NCBI RefSeq assembly: GCF_001557535.2
Contig: NZ_CP014306.1
Span: 1,364,001 to 1,428,000, forward strand
Length of the DNA stretch: 64,000 bases
Direction of reading: 5' to 3'
DNA from: Burkholderia sp. PAMC 26561
GTDB taxonomy: Bacteria > Pseudomonadota > Gammaproteobacteria > Burkholderiales > Burkholderiaceae
Shown here piece by piece: positions 1 through 9,192 of the stretch. Position 1 is the first letter of the stretch. Each line of letters opens with the position of its first letter. A program made the position numbers and the translations under genes. Under the pieces are notes generated by a model that searched no databases, had not been told where the DNA came from, and saw only the letters and a program-made list of their open reading frames with translations.

Positions 1-81
1 TTTGTTTTGCTGGTCATTGGCGTGGGCGGGGCGGACTACCTGCGCAGGCGCGAAAAACGAGAACAGCGAACGGTCGTTTAG
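1..81 (+). CDS. C-terminal end of a membrane protein (truncated by window edge)
   Basis: An open frame enters from the left edge and stops at TAG 79-81, giving 26 residues. They form a hydrophobic stretch (FVLLVIGVGGADYL) followed by a strongly basic tail (RRREKREQR). That looks like a last transmembrane helix with a cytoplasmic positive tail. The family cannot be told from so little, and the reading is an inference from frame and composition only. Confidence 0.4.
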   Translation, partial: FVLLVIGVGGADYLRRREKREQRTVV

Positions 82-163
82 ATTCGCGCGTGAATGTAAC
101 GAAAGTCCGTTGTAAATTTCTTCATACAAGGGTTATTCCGTATCCGCTTAAAAGATCGTGACG

Positions 164-195
164 CCAAGCCCCGTCAGCTAAGGAACCGGGGTTGG
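164..195 (+). other. Strong hairpin in the intergenic region 82-317
   Basis: CCAA (164-167) and CCCCG (169-173) pair with CGGGG (187-191) and TTGG (192-195), leaving one bulged G and a 13-nt loop. No T-run follows, so it is not a typical intrinsic terminator. It lies 120-150 nt upstream of the small membrane-protein gene at 318 and could be a leader structure. I could not assign it to a riboswitch class. The rest of 82-317 shows nothing else I can name. Confidence 0.4.
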
Positions 196-317
196 AGGGC
201 GGCAACGTTTGCGCACTGCAGCATGTTTAAAGCGAAAAGCGCGTCCTATACTCAAATCGAACGTGCGACGTCTCACGCATTCAGGTGGACGCTGAGCACG
301 GACGATGGGAGACGAGT

Positions 318-503
318 ATGACCACCTACTTCACGATCGGCGACTTCATTCTGATCATCCCGATGGCGCTCGCGGGGATTCTCTTTTTAGGCGCGGTTCC
401 GTGCGCCACGCAGTTCCGCAAGAACACGCTACGCGTATTCGGTGCACTGTTGGGCGTGCTTGTTGCATTCCTGCTGGTTGAAGGACTACCGGCGCTAGTT
501 TAG
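318..503 (+). CDS. Small two-helix membrane protein, function unknown
   Basis: A 61-residue protein, MTTYFTIGDF..., with two hydrophobic segments at about residues 8-28 and 39-58. They are separated by a short basic loop (TQFRKNTLR), so it is probably a small inner-membrane protein with a hairpin topology. A longer reading from GTG 285 is possible. ATG 318 is preferred because a purine-rich stretch (GGGAGACGAG) lies just upstream and the extra residues are not hydrophobic or family-like. I do not recognise a family. It stands alone, with about 285 bp of non-coding DNA before the next gene. Confidence 0.6.
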   Translation: MTTYFTIGDFILIIPMALAGILFLGAVPCATQFRKNTLRVFGALLGVLVAFLLVEGLPALV

Positions 504-787
504 AAGGCTTGAAATCCGAATGGCGCGTGAATCGAACGTGATTGGTTCTCGCGCACGCTGGACAGGAACTCGACGCTTCAATGAGCGTCGTTCCTGCGTT
601 CCCGCTGAGCCCTGCGGGAATGTCCCATGCTCACGTTCCTGACGCCTGTCACGAACGTCGACCGTCGATACGCTCCTTCTTGAATGACTTAGTCGCATCC
701 GCCGAGCGGTGGCGTGCGTAAATAACGTCATTCGCTGTCCCAGTCGATGCCGTCCAATTTCAACGATAAAAAGACATCGAGGATTTC

Positions 788-1570
788 ATGCCCTTGCTCA
801 CCGTTGCCGTTATTGCATTTGTTGCGCTCATCGTTATCTTTTCGGCGGTCTGGGCGTGGCAGGTCAAATCGAAGAATGCCGGAATGATCGATCCCATCTG
901 GGCGATGTCACTCGGCCTGCTTGCCGTGTTTATCGCCGTGTTTGCGGAAGGCGAGTTGCATACGCGGGTTATCGTGGGGATTGGCGGGCTTGTGTGGGGC
1001 ATGCGGCTCGGCATTCACTTGTGGAAACGCAATGCCGGTCATGACGAAGACCCGCGTTATCACAAGTTTCGCGAGCAATGGGGCGCCGACGCCAACAAGA
1101 AAATGTTCTGGTTCTTCCAGCTTCAAGTCGTCATCTCGATGCTGCTGTCCATCGCGTTTTTTGTCCCGGCTTATCGCCTGACGCCGCCGGGTGCCCTGTG
1201 GGTGGCGCTGGCGGTGCTGGTCTGGGTGGTATCGATTGCAGGCGAAGCGCTTGCCGATCATCAACTGCACGCGTTCAAAGCCGATCCGTCCAATCACGGC
1301 AAGGTCTGCCGCGCGGGTTTGTGGAAATACTCGCGGCATCCGAATTACTTCTTCGAATGCGTGCATTGGGTTGCGTACATTCCGCTGGCCGTGGGTAGTG
1401 GATCATGGATCATCGCGATGCTTTTGCCTCCGGTTCTGATGGCGTGGCTCTTAATGAAAGTATCTGGCGTGCCTATGGTGGAAGCTGAGTCCGCTAAAAA
1501 GCGGGCGGGATATGCCGATTACATGCGTACGACCAGCGCATTGATTCCGTGGCCACCGCGTCAGTCTTAA
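788..1570 (+). CDS. DUF1295 / steroid 5-alpha-reductase-like membrane protein
   Basis: A 260-residue polytopic membrane protein with hydrophobic segments near residues 1-22, 34-52, 58-78, 108-128, 133-155 and 200-225. The C-terminal signature SRHPNYFFECVHW (about residues 186-198) is typical of DUF1295 and related isoprenylcysteine methyltransferase / steroid reductase folds, where it helps bind cofactor. The enzyme probably acts on a lipid in the inner membrane; the substrate is unknown. GAGGAT lies just before ATG 788. It is followed 24 bp later by a cyclopropane-synthase-like methyltransferase on the same strand, and this pairing suggests joint fatty-acyl modification. Confidence 0.8.
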   Translation: MPLLTVAVIAFVALIVIFSAVWAWQVKSKNAGMIDPIWAMSLGLLAVFIAVFAEGELHTRVIVGIGGLVWGMRLGIHLWKRNAGHDEDPRYHKFREQWGADANKKMFWFFQLQVVISMLLSIAFFVPAYRLTPPGALWVALAVLVWVVSIAGEALADHQLHAFKADPSNHGKVCRAGLWKYSRHPNYFFECVHWVAYIPLAVGSGSWIIAMLLPPVLMAWLLMKVSGVPMVEAESAKKRAGYADYMRTTSALIPWPPRQS

Positions 1571-1594
1571 ACAATAATAGCGAGGAGTATTTCC

Positions 1595-2707
1595 ATGAGC
1601 GATCTGTCATCCCAGGCGGCTATGCCAAAGCCACAAAAACAGGAAGCGCCGGTGGACAGCCGACTGATCGACTGGTGTGAACGTGGCCGGATTCCGGACT
1701 TGCTCGTGCGTCTGGGAATGCGCCGGCTGATGAAACAACGCCTGCGCGACGAGGGTTTGAACGACGGCGAAGCGCGTTCCAAGCGTTTCAATCGTTTGGT
1801 CGATGAACTGCGCGCAAGTCCCATTGCTATCGAAACGCAGGCTGCCAATTCGCAGCATTACGAAGTCCCGGCCGAGTTTTTTCACGGGCATCTGGGCGAG
1901 CATCTGAAATATTCGTGCTGCTTGTATAGAACGGGCAAGGAAACGCTTGACCAGGCTGAAACCGCGATGCTCGAAGAGTACGCCGTGCGCGCGCAACTTT
2001 ATGACGGCCAGCGCATTCTCGACTTGGGTTGCGGTTGGGGATCGTTATCGTTGTGGCTGGCTGAAAAGTATCCGCGCTCGCAGATCGTGGGGTTATCGAA
2101 TTCGCTGGGGCAGCGCGAGTTTATTGAAGTGATGGCGGCCGAGCGTGGCTTGACGAACTTGCGCGTGGTGACAGGGAATATCGTCGATTATCAGTTTGAC
2201 GAAGCGGTGCTTGGCGACGGGTTTGATCGCGTGCTGTCGATAGAAATGTTCGAGCACATGAAGAACTATCGTCTATTGCTTAACAAGGTTTGCGGATGGA
2301 TGCGCGAAGACGCGAAGCTTTTTGTGCACGTGTTCGCGCATCGGACACTGGCTTATCACTTTGAAGTGAAGGACGGCAGCGACTGGATGTCGAAGTACTT
2401 CTTCACTGGCGGGACGATGCCGTCGGAATCCTTGTTGCTGCATTTCCAGGACGACCTGACAATCGACCGGCAATGGTGGGTGAGCGGCGCGCATTACGAA
2501 AAGACTGCGAATCACTGGCTCGAAAATCTCGATGCTGCGCGCAACGAATTGATGCCGTTGCTGGTTCAGACATACGGCGCGGCTGATGCGCCCGTCTGGT
2601 TTCAGCGCTGGCGCATGTTTTATATGGCGGTTGCCGAGTTGTTCGGTTATGCAAAGGGCAATGAATGGGGCGTCGCGCATTATCGGTTTGCGAAGCGGCG
2701 CGGGTGA
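1595..2707 (+). CDS. Cyclopropane-fatty-acyl-phospholipid synthase-like methyltransferase
   Basis: A 370-residue SAM-dependent methyltransferase. The motif ILDLGCGWGSLS (about 141-152) is the SAM-binding motif I, and QHYEVPAEFF (about 87-96) matches the phospholipid-synthase N-terminal region. The family transfers a methyl or methylene group from SAM to unsaturated fatty-acyl chains. The length fits the shorter Cfa-like group rather than the ~380-residue classical Cfa with its full N-terminal domain, so the exact product is uncertain. A clear GAGGAG sits 8 nt before ATG 1595. It is co-oriented with the DUF1295 gene and its stop codon directly abuts the stop of the convergent amidase gene. Confidence 0.8.
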   Translation: MSDLSSQAAMPKPQKQEAPVDSRLIDWCERGRIPDLLVRLGMRRLMKQRLRDEGLNDGEARSKRFNRLVDELRASPIAIETQAANSQHYEVPAEFFHGHLGEHLKYSCCLYRTGKETLDQAETAMLEEYAVRAQLYDGQRILDLGCGWGSLSLWLAEKYPRSQIVGLSNSLGQREFIEVMAAERGLTNLRVVTGNIVDYQFDEAVLGDGFDRVLSIEMFEHMKNYRLLLNKVCGWMREDAKLFVHVFAHRTLAYHFEVKDGSDWMSKYFFTGGTMPSESLLLHFQDDLTIDRQWWVSGAHYEKTANHWLENLDAARNELMPLLVQTYGAADAPVWFQRWRMFYMAVAELFGYAKGNEWGVAHYRFAKRRG

Positions 2708-4165
2708 TCATCGTGCGACCATCAGCGCCGGACGCTTGCTGAACCAGGGCCGTGCAGCTTCGAGTTGCGCGGCCAGTCTGAACAACGTCGCGTCTTCGTT
2801 GCGGCGCCCGGCAAACTGCACACCTATAGGCAAGCCACGCGCGTTCCAGTAAAGCGGCACGGACATGGCCGGCTGGCCGGTGAAATTGAAAAGCTCGGTG
2901 CATCCGGCCCAGTCGAAAGCCTTCTTCGCCGATACCGCCAGCATTCGCCGCAACAGGGATTCCACCGGGACGGCGGTCAACACACCCATTTGAAAACGCT
3001 CGAACTGCGTGGGCTGCCTGGCTCCGATCTTGAACGGCGCGGCGGCGAGCGTGGGCGTGAGCAACACGTCGTAGCGGGTCATCAGCGCGTCCATCCTTGC
3101 AATGACCTGGCGCTGCAATTCGAGCGCCGCGGGCAAGTCCTTCTCGCCGATCGACCGGCCGATATGCGCCATCGCCCAAGATGCAATCTCGAAGTCAGCG
3201 CGCTTCGGCTTCTGGCCGCTGACCTTGTCGGCCTGCAGCACGATCTCTTCGGCTAGTACCGCCCACATCACGAGGAATGCGTGCGCGATGGCATCGAAAT
3301 CCAGTCCGAACGATGCCGGCTCGATGTGGTGGCCGAGCGACTCGGCGAGCTTGGCGGCATCGTCGAGCGCGGTCTTTACATCCGCCGATAACCCCGCCGC
3401 CAGTTGCGGTTCGGCCATATAGCCAATGCGCAAGGGCGCGCACGGCTCGCTGACCGCGCGGTAAAACGCGCCGGCCTGTCCCGCCGATGTCAGATCGAGC
3501 AGCAACGCGCTGTCGCGCACACTTCGCGACACAGCATGATCCACCGATAAAACCCCGGGCGCCGGCAACGGTTGCGGCTGGACATCGTTGGATGGCTTGT
3601 AGCCGAACAACCCACAACACGACGCCGGAATGCGGATAGAGCCGCCGCCATCGGCTGCATGCGCGAGCGGCACGACGCCGCCCGCAACGGCCGCCGCCGC
3701 GCCGCCACTCGAACCGCCCGGCGTGTAGTCGAGTCCCCACGGGTTGCGCGTCGGACCGAACAGCTCGGGTTCGGTGTACGGCATCTGGCCTATTTCCGGC
3801 GTGTTTGTCTTGCCGAAGATATTGAGCCCGGCCGCTTTCGAGCGCGCGACGATTGGTGAATCCTCGCGTGGAATGAAGTGCTGGAAATGGCGGCTGCCCA
3901 TGGACATCCGCAAGCCCGCGACCGGCGCGCCGAGATCCTTGATGAGATAAGGCACGCCAGCCAGCGGACCATCGGCCGGAAAACCCGAACGGCTCGCGCG
4001 ATTGCGGGCCGCCTGGTAATCCTTCAGCACGATGGCGTTGATCGCCGGATTGACGGCTTCTGCGCGTGCGATGGCTGTATCGATGAGCTCGCGTGCGCTC
4101 ACCTGGCCCGTACGCACAAGCTCCGCTAGGCCGATGGCGTCGTGATCGAGATACTCGGACTGCAC
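2708..4165 (-). CDS. Amidase (amidase-signature family)
   Basis: A 485-residue enzyme of the amidase-signature family, which hydrolyses C-N amide bonds with a Lys-cisSer-Ser triad. Visible pieces are LIKDLGAP with Lys76, [15 protein letters not shown] (149-163) with the cis-Ser, and [10 protein letters not shown] (172-181) with the nucleophile at about Ser176. Length is normal for the family. There is no signal peptide, so it is cytoplasmic. The substrate cannot be predicted: the family includes aryl amidases, 6-aminohexanoate-cyclic-dimer hydrolases and GatA-like proteins, and no gatB or gatC is nearby. It is convergent with the methyltransferase gene and the stops touch. Confidence 0.85.
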   Translation of the reverse strand: MQSEYLDHDAIGLAELVRTGQVSARELIDTAIARAEAVNPAINAIVLKDYQAARNRASRSGFPADGPLAGVPYLIKDLGAPVAGLRMSMGSRHFQHFIPREDSPIVARSKAAGLNIFGKTNTPEIGQMPYTEPELFGPTRNPWGLDYTPGGSSGGAAAAVAGGVVPLAHAADGGGSIRIPASCCGLFGYKPSNDVQPQPLPAPGVLSVDHAVSRSVRDSALLLDLTSAGQAGAFYRAVSEPCAPLRIGYMAEPQLAAGLSADVKTALDDAAKLAESLGHHIEPASFGLDFDAIAHAFLVMWAVLAEEIVLQADKVSGQKPKRADFEIASWAMAHIGRSIGEKDLPAALELQRQVIARMDALMTRYDVLLTPTLAAAPFKIGARQPTQFERFQMGVLTAVPVESLLRRMLAVSAKKAFDWAGCTELFNFTGQPAMSVPLYWNARGLPIGVQFAGRRNEDATLFRLAAQLEAARPWFSKRPALMVAR

Positions 4166-4227
4166 GGTTTCCCCTTGGTTTTATTGTTCCGTCTTGTCAT
4201 TCGGGCGGCCGTGCAGTCCACGTTCGG

Positions 4228-4923
4228 TTACGAATGCTCGCCGAGGAATGTCAGCGTGCGGCCGTGCGCGAGCGCCGATGCCTTCTGGTTGTACGACGCA
4301 CGATCCGTGCAATTGAAGCCGTGGTCCGCGTCCGGATACGTGAAGACCTGCGCATCCTTGGCCGCAAAACGCTGCTTGACGGCAGCAACGCCGTCAGCCG
4401 GAATGTGGGCGTCGAGCTCGCCGTAGTGGAACTGGATCGGCGCCTTCACGCTGTCCGCCTGATCCAATAGTGTGTGGATGCCGCCGCCGTAGTAGGCCAC
4501 GGCGATATCGAACGAACCCTTCGCCGCCGATAAATACGCCAGCGTCCCGCCCAGGCAATAGCCCACGCCCGCGACCTTGCCAGTGACTTCGGGCAACGCG
4601 CGCAAGGCATCCGCGGCGGCGCCTACGTCGGCAACGCCGAGGTTGAGGTCGAACTTGCCGTACAGCTCCATCGCCTTGTTGCGATCCGCGCCGTCATAGC
4701 CCAGTTCCACGCGCGGCTGGATGCGCCAGAAGATGTCTGGGGCAAGCGCCACGTAACCATCGGCTGCGTATTGATCGGCGACCGCCCGGATGTGCGAATT
4801 CACGCCGAAGATTTCCTGGATGATCACCACGCCCGGGCCCTTGCCAGCCTTCGGCAACGCGAGATAACCCTGGAAGCTGTCGCCGCTGGCGGGAATGTCG
4901 ATCCATCGGGATGAAACGGTCAT
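4228..4923 (-). CDS. Dienelactone hydrolase family protein
   Basis: A 231-residue alpha/beta hydrolase with a Cys-Asp-His triad. Cys123 lies in GYCLGG, Asp171 in GELDAHIP and His201 in DADHGFN. Glu37 (QEIFG) corresponds to the glutamate that activates the cysteine in carboxymethylenebutenolidase. The family hydrolyses dienelactones in chlorocatechol degradation, but many members have other ester substrates and no catechol genes are nearby. ATG at 4921-4923 is the start because the family N-terminus begins there; the frame runs on upstream without similarity. Its stop lies 62 bp from the amidase start, on the same strand. Confidence 0.85.
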   Translation of the reverse strand: MTVSSRWIDIPASGDSFQGYLALPKAGKGPGVVIIQEIFGVNSHIRAVADQYAADGYVALAPDIFWRIQPRVELGYDGADRNKAMELYGKFDLNLGVADVGAAADALRALPEVTGKVAGVGYCLGGTLAYLSAAKGSFDIAVAYYGGGIHTLLDQADSVKAPIQFHYGELDAHIPADGVAAVKQRFAAKDAQVFTYPDADHGFNCTDRASYNQKASALAHGRTLTFLGEHS

Positions 4924-5520
4924 AGTGAAGCTCCTGACTGATTGCTGAATAATAAGGGGCGAAAAAACACGCCGAAAAACGAGGGTGGAAAAACCGCAAG
5001 GCAGTGTGCCACCATTCCCTGCCGCTTGCTGGCGGACGTCCGGGCTGTAAAGCGCCTGTAGGAAATCGCCCGGACACCACGTTGGCGGGTGCCTCAACGC
5101 GATTAGAAAACGCCTTGGAGTTAATGCTCTATTAAGTGTTTGAATCCAACTGGTTAGCGGCCGGGATAATACCGGCGCGATCCGATAAAACCCGCGACAA
5201 CCTTACCCACGCAGCAACGCGTGCCCTGAAGAACCGCATGAACAGGGCCTTTGCGCGCTGCACCAGCACATTTCCAGTGGCTTCTCAACTAGTCTCTTAT
5301 TAGTAGCAACACCAGTATCCTAAAAAACTTCCCCAAATTAATTTGACAACCCTACACTTGCGCGCAGTACGGATGACGGCCGTCAAAAATGGCCGGCTGA
5401 AGGACTTGCCAAGTGCATGACGATGCATCCGGCGTGGTCGTCCACGGGGCTGAACCACCGTGATGAAAGGCGGGGCACAGGGCGACAACGTTGTTTTTGG
5501 GACCGAAACTGGAGACTTAC
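4924..5520. promoter_or_regulatory. Intergenic region with the likely livK promoter
   Basis: About 600 bp between the divergent dienelactone-hydrolase and livK genes, with no credible ORF. A consensus -35 hexamer TTGACA lies at 5343-5348 in a locally A+T-rich stretch. No good -10 is present at 17 bp (AGTACG at 5366-5371), so the element is tentative. If used it would give a 5' leader of about 150 nt before livK. I found no terminator or known riboswitch motif in it. Confidence 0.35.
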
Positions 5521-6666
5521 ATGAACACCAAGCTTCACAAATTGTTGCCTATTAGCGCTGCAGCGCTGCTGTTCGCCTCGATGGCAACAACGGCAATGGC
5601 CGACGAGATTGTCAAGATCGGTCACGTTGCACCGTTGACCGGCGGTATTGCTCACTTGGGCAAGGACAACGAAAACGGCGCGCGCCTCGCAGTTGAAGAA
5701 ATCAATGCCAAGGGTCTGACGATCGGCGGCCAGAAGATCACGCTTCAACTCGATCCGCAAGATGACGCGGGCGACCCGCGCACGGCGACGCAAGTTGCCC
5801 AGAAGCTGGTCGACGACAAGGTCGTCGGCGTGGTTGGTCACTTGAACTCCGGCACGAGTATCCCGGCATCGAAGATCTATAGCGATGCAGGCATCGTCCA
5901 GATCTCCCCGTCGGCTACCAACCCGACCTACACGCAGCAAGGCTTCAAGACGACGTATCGCGTGGTCGCGACCGACGCACAGCAAGGCCCGGCGCTCGCC
6001 AACTTCGCCGCCAAGACGATGAAGATGAAGAGCGTGGCAATTGTCGATGACTCGACGGCTTACGGCCAGGGTCTCGCGAACGAATTCGAAAAGACCGCCA
6101 AGTCGCTTGGCCTGAACGTGATGTCGCACGACGCGACCAACGACAAGGCTGTCGACTTCCGCGCCATCTTGACGAAGATCAAGGGTGAGAATCCTGACGC
6201 GGTGATGTACGGCGGCATGGACGCAACCGGCGGCCCGTTCGCCAAGCAAGCCAAGCAACTTGGCCTGCGCGCCAAGGTGCTGGCGGGTGACGGCGTGTGT
6301 ACGGAAAAGCTGGCCGACCTGGCAGGCGATGCAGCCGACAACGTAGTCTGCTCGGAAGCCGGCATGGCGCTCGAGAAGATGGAAGGCGGCCCGGCATTCG
6401 CGGCCAAGTTCCAGAAGCGTTTCGGTGCGCCGATCCAGATCTACGCGCCGTTCACGTATGACGCGGTGTACATCATTGTCGATGCAATGAAGCGCGCCAA
6501 CTCGACCGATCCGGCAAAGATCGTCGCAGCAATGCCGAATACGGATTACAAGGGCGTGATTGGCGAGACGACCTTCGATTCGAAGGGCGACCTGAAGCAC
6601 GGCGTGATCTCGTTGTACGACTACAAGGGCGGCAAGAAGACGCTGCTGGACGTGGTCAAGATGTAA
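5521..6666 (+). CDS. livK: Branched-chain amino-acid ABC transporter substrate-binding protein (LivK type)
   Basis: A 381-residue periplasmic binding protein. A signal peptide covers about residues 1-26, with likely cleavage at AMA-DEI. The mature part begins with IVKIGHVAPLTGG, the standard opening of the LivJ/LivK type I periplasmic fold. It would bind leucine, isoleucine, valine or a related small ligand and deliver it to a LivHMGF transporter. No permease or ATPase gene is adjacent, and a strong terminator follows at 6731, so it is a stand-alone transcription unit. ATG 5521 is chosen because the signal peptide starts there, although the frame opens earlier. Confidence 0.9.
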   Translation: MNTKLHKLLPISAAALLFASMATTAMADEIVKIGHVAPLTGGIAHLGKDNENGARLAVEEINAKGLTIGGQKITLQLDPQDDAGDPRTATQVAQKLVDDKVVGVVGHLNSGTSIPASKIYSDAGIVQISPSATNPTYTQQGFKTTYRVVATDAQQGPALANFAAKTMKMKSVAIVDDSTAYGQGLANEFEKTAKSLGLNVMSHDATNDKAVDFRAILTKIKGENPDAVMYGGMDATGGPFAKQAKQLGLRAKVLAGDGVCTEKLADLAGDAADNVVCSEAGMALEKMEGGPAFAAKFQKRFGAPIQIYAPFTYDAVYIIVDAMKRANSTDPAKIVAAMPNTDYKGVIGETTFDSKGDLKHGVISLYDYKGGKKTLLDVVKM

Positions 6667-6730
6667 TCTCGCGGGCGGCGCGGTCCGGTCTGTTGATCGC
6701 GTTGCCTTCGTTGTTTTTCAAGATATAAGG

Positions 6731-6764
6731 AACGCGCTGATTGCAAAGTCAGCGCGTTTTTTTA
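6731..6764. terminator. Bidirectional intrinsic terminator between livK and the MFS gene
   Basis: AACGCGCTGA (6731-6740) and TCAGCGCGTT (6749-6758) form a perfect 10-bp stem with an 8-nt loop. A T-run follows on the + strand; on the - strand the A-rich side gives only a weak U-run. It ends livK and probably also serves the convergent MFS gene, whose stop is at 6762-6764. Confidence 0.9.
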
Positions 6765-7985
6765 TAGCTTGAGTTGTTTCATCATTCGCGGGCCCACGAG
6801 CGCAATCAGCGCCGAGCACGCTGCGACCACCGAAAGCCCAATGGGCAGCGAACTGATCTGCGCCACGCCGCCGATCAACACGGGCCCGAACAGCAAGCCG
6901 AAGTAAGCCAGGCCGGCGACCTGCGCGAGCCCTTCTGCGGGGCTCACGCCTTCCACGCGCGCCGCCGCGGCAAACAGCACCGGCATCATGTTGGCGAGGC
7001 CGAGGCCCATCAGCGTGAAACCGGCCAGCGTGACCACCGCGTTGGGGAAGACGAGCGCGGCCACCATCCCGATAAACGCCAGCGCCGCGCTCGCGAAGAT
7101 CAGTTGCGGCGCGCCGAAGCGGGCCCGCACGGTGTCTCCGCCGAAACGCCCCGCCGCCATGCCGCCGGTGAACGCCGCGTACGCCGCGCTCGACAAAGCC
7201 GGCGTCGCCAGCACCACGTCGCGCATATAAACGGTCGCCCAGTCGTACATGGCGCCTTCCGCGATCAGCGCAATCAAAGCCAGCGCGCCGAGCGCCCACA
7301 GCGCCCGGGAACGCCATCTGTTCGACGATGATCCGCCGTGCGCGTCGTCGGCGTGAGGAACGTGCGGCAACACATTGGGCATCGATACCAGCAGCACGAC
7401 CAGACTCACCGCGCACGCGAGCGCAAGATGCGCGACCGGCGGCAGGCCGTGGGCGAGCATGGCGCCGCCCGCTGCGGCGCCCGCCATCCCGCCGACGCTG
7501 AACATGCCGTGCAGCGACGACATGATCGGGCGCTCGAGCGCCTCTTCTACTGCGCTTGCTTCGGCGTTCATGGCGACATCCAGCGTGGCCATGCTGAAGC
7601 CGAACAGCGCCAGCACGAGCACCAGAAGCCAGTAAAACGGCGCGACTAGAATGAGCGCCCCAAACACCGTCATGCCGATACCGCCTGCCAGACATGCGCG
7701 GCGCGTCCCGACACGGCCGATCCACCGGCCATTTGTGAGCATTGCGATGATCGAGCCTGCGGCGACCGCCAGCAACGCGATTGAAAGCGCGCCGGGGCTG
7801 AGGTGAAACTTATCGCGCACGGTGGGAACATGGACGCCCCACGAGGCGTACAACATCCCCGCAATGAAGAAAACGGCCATGGTGGCGTACCGGGCGCGCT
7901 CACGCTTCCTGGCCGGGAGCCTCCTGTGCGCGGCTTGTACGGTATCGGAGCTGGCGGCGGGGGCGCTGGAAACTGATTCAGACAC
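6762..7985 (-). CDS. Major facilitator superfamily (MFS) transporter
   Basis: A 407-residue protein with about 12 predicted transmembrane segments after a charged N-terminus rich in Arg (RRLPARKRERAR, about residues 21-32). The architecture resembles the YbjJ / FucP-like MFS branch. Residues such as GRWIGRVGTRRA (about 105-116) match the conserved cytoplasmic loop 2-3 MFS motif. Substrate is unknown. It is monocistronic, running leftward into the shared terminator and starting about 145 bp from the divergent HugZ-like gene. Confidence 0.8.
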   Translation of the reverse strand: MSESVSSAPAASSDTVQAAHRRLPARKRERARYATMAVFFIAGMLYASWGVHVPTVRDKFHLSPGALSIALLAVAAGSIIAMLTNGRWIGRVGTRRACLAGGIGMTVFGALILVAPFYWLLVLVLALFGFSMATLDVAMNAEASAVEEALERPIMSSLHGMFSVGGMAGAAAGGAMLAHGLPPVAHLALACAVSLVVLLVSMPNVLPHVPHADDAHGGSSSNRWRSRALWALGALALIALIAEGAMYDWATVYMRDVVLATPALSSAAYAAFTGGMAAGRFGGDTVRARFGAPQLIFASAALAFIGMVAALVFPNAVVTLAGFTLMGLGLANMMPVLFAAAARVEGVSPAEGLAQVAGLAYFGLLFGPVLIGGVAQISSLPIGLSVVAACSALIALVGPRMMKQLKL

Positions 7986-8129
7986 GGAACTCGCTCTCGT
8001 TATATCTTCGTTTTGAAGGCCGGTTCAATAACGTTGATGCAATTATTTACCCGACGAAGCTTTCGATTCTATCGAACGCGTTGTCGATACGCTTGTCTGA
8101 ACACATCGAGATCCTGGTTTGGCTTCCTG

Positions 8130-8807
8130 ATGAGGTTCGCCTTGAATATTCCGTCGCACGCGCCGTTGCATTTGTTGCATCAGGCGTCCAGTGGCACGCT
8201 CGCCACACATTCCCGCGAGCCGCACGGTTATCCCTATCCCACGGCATTGCCCTTCGCACCTACATCAGCGCATGTGCCGATGGTCTTGATCAGTCATCTG
8301 GCCGAACACACGCGAAACCTTCAGTCGGACGCGCGAGCCGGTTTTCTCATAGCTCACTCAGCGAGCGATGCCGTTCTCGAAGGCCAGCGTCTGACAATGC
8401 TCGGTTCTTTTTCTCAAGCCCCGGCAGAATCCATGTCTGAACTGTCGCGCCGTTATCTTCGATATCACCCTGATGCTGCCCGATATCTCGAACTGGGCGA
8501 CTTCACTTTCTGGGTAATGTCAGTTGAACGCATGCGTTATATAGGCGGGTTTGGCGCAATGGGCTGGCTGGACGGAACTGCCCTCGATGAATCTGAAGCA
8601 ATATCCGAAGAGAATGAATTGCACCTGCTGGAATTATTTTCCGATTGTTCGTTGCGGCCGCCGGAACTTGAACTAATCGGCGTCGACAAATACGGTTGTG
8701 ATCTAAGAAGCTCAGGCGTGCGCAATCGTTTCACCTTTGATAAACCGAAAGACACGCAAGCCGAATTGAATGCTGCGCTGATCGATTGTATTGAACGGCA
8801 TAGGTGA
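8130..8807 (+). CDS. HugZ-like FMN-binding split-barrel protein with DUF2470 tail
   Basis: About 225 residues. The N-terminal part (LLHQASSGTLATHS, HVPMVLISHLAEHTRNL) is typical of pyridoxamine-phosphate-oxidase-like split barrels of the HugZ/HutZ family. GFGAMGWLDG around residue 138 matches that family's conserved glycine segment. The C-terminal part resembles DUF2470. Characterised HugZ proteins degrade haem, but many relatives are untested and no haem-uptake gene is adjacent. The frame opens at 8013; ATG 8130 is preferred because the upstream residues are Arg/Cys-rich and unlike the family. Confidence 0.7.
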   Translation: MRFALNIPSHAPLHLLHQASSGTLATHSREPHGYPYPTALPFAPTSAHVPMVLISHLAEHTRNLQSDARAGFLIAHSASDAVLEGQRLTMLGSFSQAPAESMSELSRRYLRYHPDAARYLELGDFTFWVMSVERMRYIGGFGAMGWLDGTALDESEAISEENELHLLELFSDCSLRPPELELIGVDKYGCDLRSSGVRNRFTFDKPKDTQAELNAALIDCIERHR

Positions 8808-9192
8808 TTGTCTGAACTCCAGACCTCGCAAACCTATGCAGACGCGTGCTGTTATGTCACTTGTTTACAGGAAACGCTCATTGTCTGAAGGGTTTCTAAC
8901 GCAAGCTCGCATCGGATGGAAGGTTTAAGCGACTCGTTTTAAGAGTATTCCCATTTTGTGAAAGATTTTCCGCATTCATTCAAAGATGTAAGTTGGATGA
9001 ATGGAAAGTGCGGACCATTTAAAGAATCGCACCAAATGTTACCCACACCCGTTCGGCTGAATTGATTTAGATCGAGTGTGTTGAAACACGCATAAAGCCG
9101 TGGTTGTGTTAATCTGCGATCCATTGAGAGGCTTTACAATATAACCCCAAGCGGGCACTTGACTCGTACACTGCAAACCAAAGGAAAACATC
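8808..9192. promoter_or_regulatory. A+T-rich upstream region of the H-NS gene
   Basis: About 385 bp without a credible ORF, more A+T-rich than its surroundings. A TATAAC-like -10 (9140-9145) lies about 50 bp before the H-NS start, but I could not place a convincing -35 at standard spacing. A+T-rich, intrinsically curved upstream DNA is common for autoregulated hns-type genes; that is inference here. Confidence 0.35.

Noticed and set aside
164..195. Hairpin considered as an intrinsic terminator or a c-di-GMP or c-di-AMP riboswitch core
   Set aside because: No U-run follows, and only one short stretch resembles those riboswitch consensus sequences; the rest of the aptamer is missing.
5383..6600. 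405-codon open frame on the - strand
   Set aside because: Antisense to livK, His/Arg/Val-rich and without family motifs; a G+C-driven shadow.
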